Source of the DNA: Branchiostoma floridae
Lineage: Eukaryota; Chordata; Leptocardii; Amphioxiformes; Branchiostomatidae
Direction: 5' to 3'
DNA length: 64,000 nt
Assembly (NCBI RefSeq): GCF_000003815.2
Contig: NC_049982.1
Span: 7,177,440 to 7,241,439, forward strand
Below the pieces are notes generated by a model, which saw only the letters and a list, made by a program, of their open reading frames with translations, was not told the DNA's origin and made no database searches. Within the stretch, counting starts at the first letter, position 1. Each line of letters opens with the position of its first letter. Made by a program: the position numbers and the translations under genes. Of the stretch, positions 56,001 through 62,000 are shown one piece after another.

Positions 56001-59000
56001 AGACGTTACCGAGAGTTCATCCATGCTGTTCGTGACCACGACATTGACGAGGTGTGGCCATGATGTGCCGGAAAAACCTAGGTATCGCCACAAACTTATC
56101 TCTACTGATGCACACTCTTCTTTGTAGATGTTTCTGTCTACGGTTGTCGGTAAAAGTGCCGAGAAGGTTGGCAGGTCAGTTTATAATAGAAGGACATCTT
56201 TACTATATCTTAGCATGAAAGTTCATCTGTGTTGGTAGAATACATTATAGAAAATGCTAAACTTTCTTTCCAACACTGAATTAATATAGGGACTTACCTT
56301 AAATTTTCGGTCGAACTCCGTCAACCTTGTTCACAGAATGACCCTATCTCCAGCAGTGACGTCAGGAACACGCCACTTTTGCAGGAGGGGGTCATAAGTA
56401 TCTTGACCCACACGGATCAATACTTAAACTAGAGTCTAACCACCTTTTGGACCATAAATTAGGGGTGATCCGCACCCTGTTCCATAGAGCGGAGACTATA
56501 ATCACAGACCAACAAGACAGAGAGAAAGACCACGTGATTCAGGCACTGAAAGTGTGCGGCTACCCAGATTGGGCGATTAAGAAGGCCACTACACCTAAGT
56601 CTCAACCTGGAAATAACGCCACTCAAAACCGGTCTTCTACCAGAGCGAACAGAGGTATAGTTGTTTTGCCCTATTTGAAAGGAACCTCAGAAGCCCTTAG
56701 GAAGGTTTTTAACAAATACAGAATTAAGACTTGTTTCAAGCCGACACGTACGCTTAAGAACTTCCTAGTGGCACCCAAGGACAAAACTCCCAAAAGTAGG
56801 TGCGGGGTGGTATATCACATCGCGTGTCAAGGGAAAACTAACAAAGGCCCTTGTAAGGAAACTTACATTGGTGAGACGGAACGTGCTCTGAAAACTAGGT
56901 GCCTTGAACATCGGCGTCCTAGCTCTGTCAAATCATCTGAGGTGGCGCAACATATACACATAGAGTCTCCGGGACATTCCATTACGTTGGACAAAGTCAA
57001 AATCCTAGACTCAGAACAGGATTTCTTCGCGCGAGGAGTGAAGGAGGCAGTGTACATTAGAGCCCACCGGCCTACGCTCAACAGAGACGGGGGGCGACAT
57101 AGACGTTCTGATACTTATGACCCCCTCCTGCAAAAGTGGTGTTCCTGACTTCACTGCTGGAGATAGAATCCTGTATTTGTTAAAACAAGGTCGACGGAGT
57201 TCGACCGAAAATTTAGGGTAAGTCCCTATATTAATTCAGTGTTGGAAAGAAAGTTTAGCAATTTCTATAATGACATCTTTGCTAATTAACAAGATCTCTC
57301 TGTCTCTCTCTAGAAATTGTTTATTGTTTATTGTTCATTGACTCCTTTAGTTGTTAACATATCATTGCAACAACTTATCTTCCAGGAGTAATACACATAA
57401 TACTTGGACACATACAGTTTGCAACATACACACATACAACATGTCAATAAAAAATCATTAAACAAAACGCATGTGCCTTATCCAAAAATCATCAAGTCCC
57501 TCATGTGTCTTTAGCTAAGTCCCGCATATGTTTCACCAGCTGCCGTCTGAAAATCCTGGATGTGTTCACAGTTTGCAACTCATGTGATAGTTCGTTCCAT
57601 TCTGATGTTGCTCTATATGTGAAGGATTTCTTAAGGCTGTTTGTCTTTGGTTTCTCAGTTCTTACGTTTTTCCGTGTTGCATGTCTTGTATGATGACTGT
57701 GCTGGTTAGATACCAAATGAAGTCTACAGTTCAATGATGACGGCTCCTTGGAAAGGAGTACTTTGTGAAAGGTACACATGCTGCTTACATAGAGTCTTTC
57801 ACTTACAGTCAACCATGATAAGACATTGTGCATGTGCTTGATCGGGGTGCGGTTAGTTCCCAAGGTAAGTCTGCCTGCGTTATTCTGCATCACTTGTAAT
57901 GCGGTGATGTTCTTTTGTGTGGTAGAGGTCCAAACCGCTGCACAGTAGTCAAGATGTTGCAAGGTAAGTGTTTCTGTCAACATTTTCAGTAAGGACTGAT
58001 CCAAGTATGCAACACTCCTTCTGATGGTGCCCAGGGACCTAGCCATTTTCTTTATGGTTTCTTCTACATGGAGGTCCCACGTGAGACACTCATCCAAGGT
58101 GCTCCCAAGTAGCTTCATTCTTGTTACTTGCTGTATAGGACATCCGTCAGCAAACAATAAATAGTCATTTATAACCAAATAGTAACTTGGAATAGGATAC
58201 GGAAGAAATACGAAAACAATAAGAATACTAGCCTTCTTAGCAATGCAAATGACACGTTGACCCAATGAACTATAAATCTGACAGTGCGTAATACGTATGT
58301 TTGTTGATTGTCTCCAGGCTGCGTGTATCTAATGCCACAGAAGACGTATACTTGAGACCAGATATTTCGTGTATCGGTGGAGACAACAACCCGACACTTC
58401 TGACCTACGACAACAAATCTCGTGATAGCTTTGAAGTAGGCAACATAATCATTGGAAGGCCAAGTGGACCCGTCTTGTCAAAGGTGCGACAGGGCAAGCT
58501 AACAAATCCTACATGTAGCTACATACTGGTTGAATTTGTGATCAACTTCATTTCTAAACTTTCAAAAGATGTGTCCTTGCATCAAAACGCCTGATACTTT
58601 CTCAGCGTTATATATGCGTAAAGATTGCGTATTTCAAGTAGAAGGATAACATATTTTTACCATGCGCTTGCTGAATGAAGATCTGTCTAACACTAATTTG
58701 TTGTAAACGTTTTCCCCAATTGTAGACTGCATCGGAAACATCACATGCACATTACACAATTGCCTCCCCAGGTCATTTCCATGACAGACAGAGACGGGTG
58801 GATGTACGTGGAGGTCAGCGCGGTGTCTACAGTTAGCGATTTCTCCAGTGAAGCAGATGGGGGCAACACGACAACTAGTACTAGGAAACGGCGAGCAACT
58901 ATCAGAGATACAATAGGAGGAGCTAGAGCTAGAGTTGCAAAACGTACAAACGTCGAGGTAAGATAAATATATTTTCTGAAAGAACTCCTACTTTACTCGT

Positions 59001-62000
59001 GAAGAAATGGGTCCTTGATTTATCTAAGCTGGACAATTTAGCTAGCTACTGAGGTGTCAGGGCTATGACACCCCAGCAGAAAACACACCCCTGGTACCAA
59101 GTCGTCACCCTAACCCCGAAGAAGTTGAGTTTATTGAGTTAGTGAAGGCATCATTTTCATCATCAGCCCTCTATCGGCCCCCAGGGTTGTCAGAGTTAGT
59201 CTCTGCACCATCTCATTCCTCGACTGTTCGTGCCGGTATATGCCGGTGTCTTTGGAGATTTCCTCACACATCAGAGGAAGGATACAACAAAGTAGTTAAG
59301 TCCTGAGTATGATATTACTAAATACGTGGTCACTATGTTTCAGAGGTCAGGCAGTGCCAAGCTCACCGTGACACCATATGCCAACCTGGCCCTAGGTCTT
59401 GAGCTCAAGCTTGAGCTAGGACTGTCTTACCCCTTTGTTCACTCGGCGAGTGCAAGGCTCTTTGGATCAGCAGGCATTGGCATGAAAATTCGTTTTGACT
59501 TTGAAGGAAGGTAAGGCCGAATTTCAATATCTATCAGTTTATCTATTTCTATCTATTTTGTATCCAAAGAAATAGATTAGACTGTATCTAAAGAAAAATA
59601 CGCCATGACGCCATCGAGGTGAATGATGCCATGCATTGGCTGTCAAGCTACAGCAGAAATGTTCATCTTCTATCAGGTAGTGATTTTAATAGCCCTGTAA
59701 TGACTAATATGTTCGTGAGAGATAATATACGGACGGGGAGCATTTGATCTCTCCACAAATAACGTTAACTTTAAAGCAACTTCCTACAGTCTTTCCCTTT
59801 TTTACTATGAAAAGTGCAACAATTTCGTGGCCAAAGGACCAAAATAAACCTTACAGAAGAGGAGTGGCCAAGCGGAAGTTCTGTATACCGATGACCCCTC
59901 TGTTCTGTCTGCCGGGGAAAATACTGTACGAGGTTTATGCATCCGTTACGGCAACGGCGTCAGTAAGTAGACTATGATATTGATGCCACACATGATTGTG
60001 AAAATAATTGTATTGCTGGGTCTATTTCTTGAACAATCATACGTATTTTACTTTGCATGTCTTTAAACAACTCACACTTCTTTTGTTTCGGTTTTTCCCT
60101 ACGCATCCTGCTTGCTGATGCTGATGCTTTAAAATGTATTTTATTGTGCGCTGTTGGTTTGTTACAAACATACAGGACGTTTTCTCTGTTTCTTTATTGC
60201 CATTTCTTTTCTACCTCTTTATGACATCTTTCCCAGGTGAAAGGATTCGTATCAGTGGATTTCGGCACGTCTGGCTCAGCTTCTATGGGCGCAACGTGGA
60301 GACATTCTGGAGGCGTTACCCTTGAACGAAATGTGAGTTGGTACACGACATACGACAAGAGCTTCGATTCTTGTCTTTGGACGAGTGCCTAATCCAATAG
60401 TTTTACGGGACTGTATTGCATTGGAATACTATTGGAAACCTTTGCTCCCAGTTATCAGTTATAAGTGTTTTAAAATAATTTTGCAGGTACGACTCCAACC
60501 ACCGAGACCAACGTACGACGGAAAGCTGGAGGAAGCCACAGCGTCCATCACAGGGACCCTGACTCCGAAGCTCATCGTCCATTTTCCATCAGCCGCAGTC
60601 CCTATAAACATTCCTAGATTTCTTCGAAGGTTACTGCCGAGAAGCATTCGACGTTTCCTTAGTAAGTGTATGCAAGTGTTGTTGATATATACTTCATTAT
60701 TCGTTTCCGCAAACATCCCGTCCGGGGCCCGTTTCGGAAATGGCACAAAAACCTTACAGGGCATTTCGTATGTTGTTAGAAAAAGACTTAGTTGTTCTAC
60801 GTACATGATTATGCAGTACTGCAAGTCATAACAAAGCAAAAGCATATGCTTGTTTCTTAATGACAAGAGGGCGATTGCGGACTACGGCAATCAGCTATGT
60901 TAGTACAAAAGGTTCTCCAAGCAGAGGTCTAGGTCTGGGGGGTAGTAGTGGCCGGGATTTCTTAAAACACGATTAACATTCTACTGATTTTGTTAACGGG
61001 ATACAGCCGTTGTAAATTGCTTTGGATATTCAAGACCCAGGGCAAAGCACGTCGAGATCCGCAGTCTCTGTGATCGTGGCTACCGTGGATCTGCCGGTTG
61101 TAGCTTCAGTTTCTGCTGAAGCCTGCTCCTCATCCTGCCCCGTTCCGGAGAAACCACTCAAGTTAGCTGCACAAGTGGGCGTGTCAGAAGTTGGGGCGCG
61201 GATCAACATCGGATTTGAAAGATTCAATTTTGATTCGGGTCGTCTGTCTGCAGGTCTTCCTTTCGTGGCTACACCAAGGTACGACTGGAAGATATGTATT
61301 TAGCAGTAATAGTCACAAATGGTTTGGTTAGATCTCAACCATGCACACTCTAGCAAGCAGAGATGACTAAGTCACACATATAGTATACATAACTAAACAA
61401 AATGAATGAAACATAAGGCATATAAGATGATAAGCCATTCGTTGTATTTCACACTCAGAATTTATAAAATCTGCGTCATTTGTCAACAGCAAATGTATTT
61501 CTCAAGTGCCTCCATGCTGCATCTGTGACGACGGGGAACCAGGAGTACAAGACCCGGAAACAGACGAGTGCCTCTGTGAATGTTTCTGTGATCCGCCCGA
61601 GAACACCATCAAGGGATTAAAGGTTTGTGTCTGTTAAACGTAGGATTGTCAGTACTTTGCAATGTGTAGATAAGGTTATTAATGAATAATGGAGCTAATA
61701 GATCATTTTCTTCTATTTTCTATCTTTGCAATTCATCTTTATCATATCATCTTTATTTTGTGACACATTATTGATTGTTTTGTGCCATTTCATAACATAT
61801 GATGATATGCGGATAAACATCACCACCCCACACACAAACACACATAACTAAATTGCTTGATATTTGTATTTTCTCCAGCCAAAAAGCGGCGGGGAATGTG
61901 ACTGTGAACGGTGTCCAGACAACTCGCTGAAGAGGAAAAATAACCCAATAGAATGTCCATGCACGTGTGATGATGGACAGGAAAGAGAGATGGAAGATGA

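Noticed and set aside
59790-59856. Earlier acceptor for the exon ending at 59962
   Set aside because: With the phase-2 donor at 59510 it leads to a stop; the acceptor at 59856 keeps the frame open.
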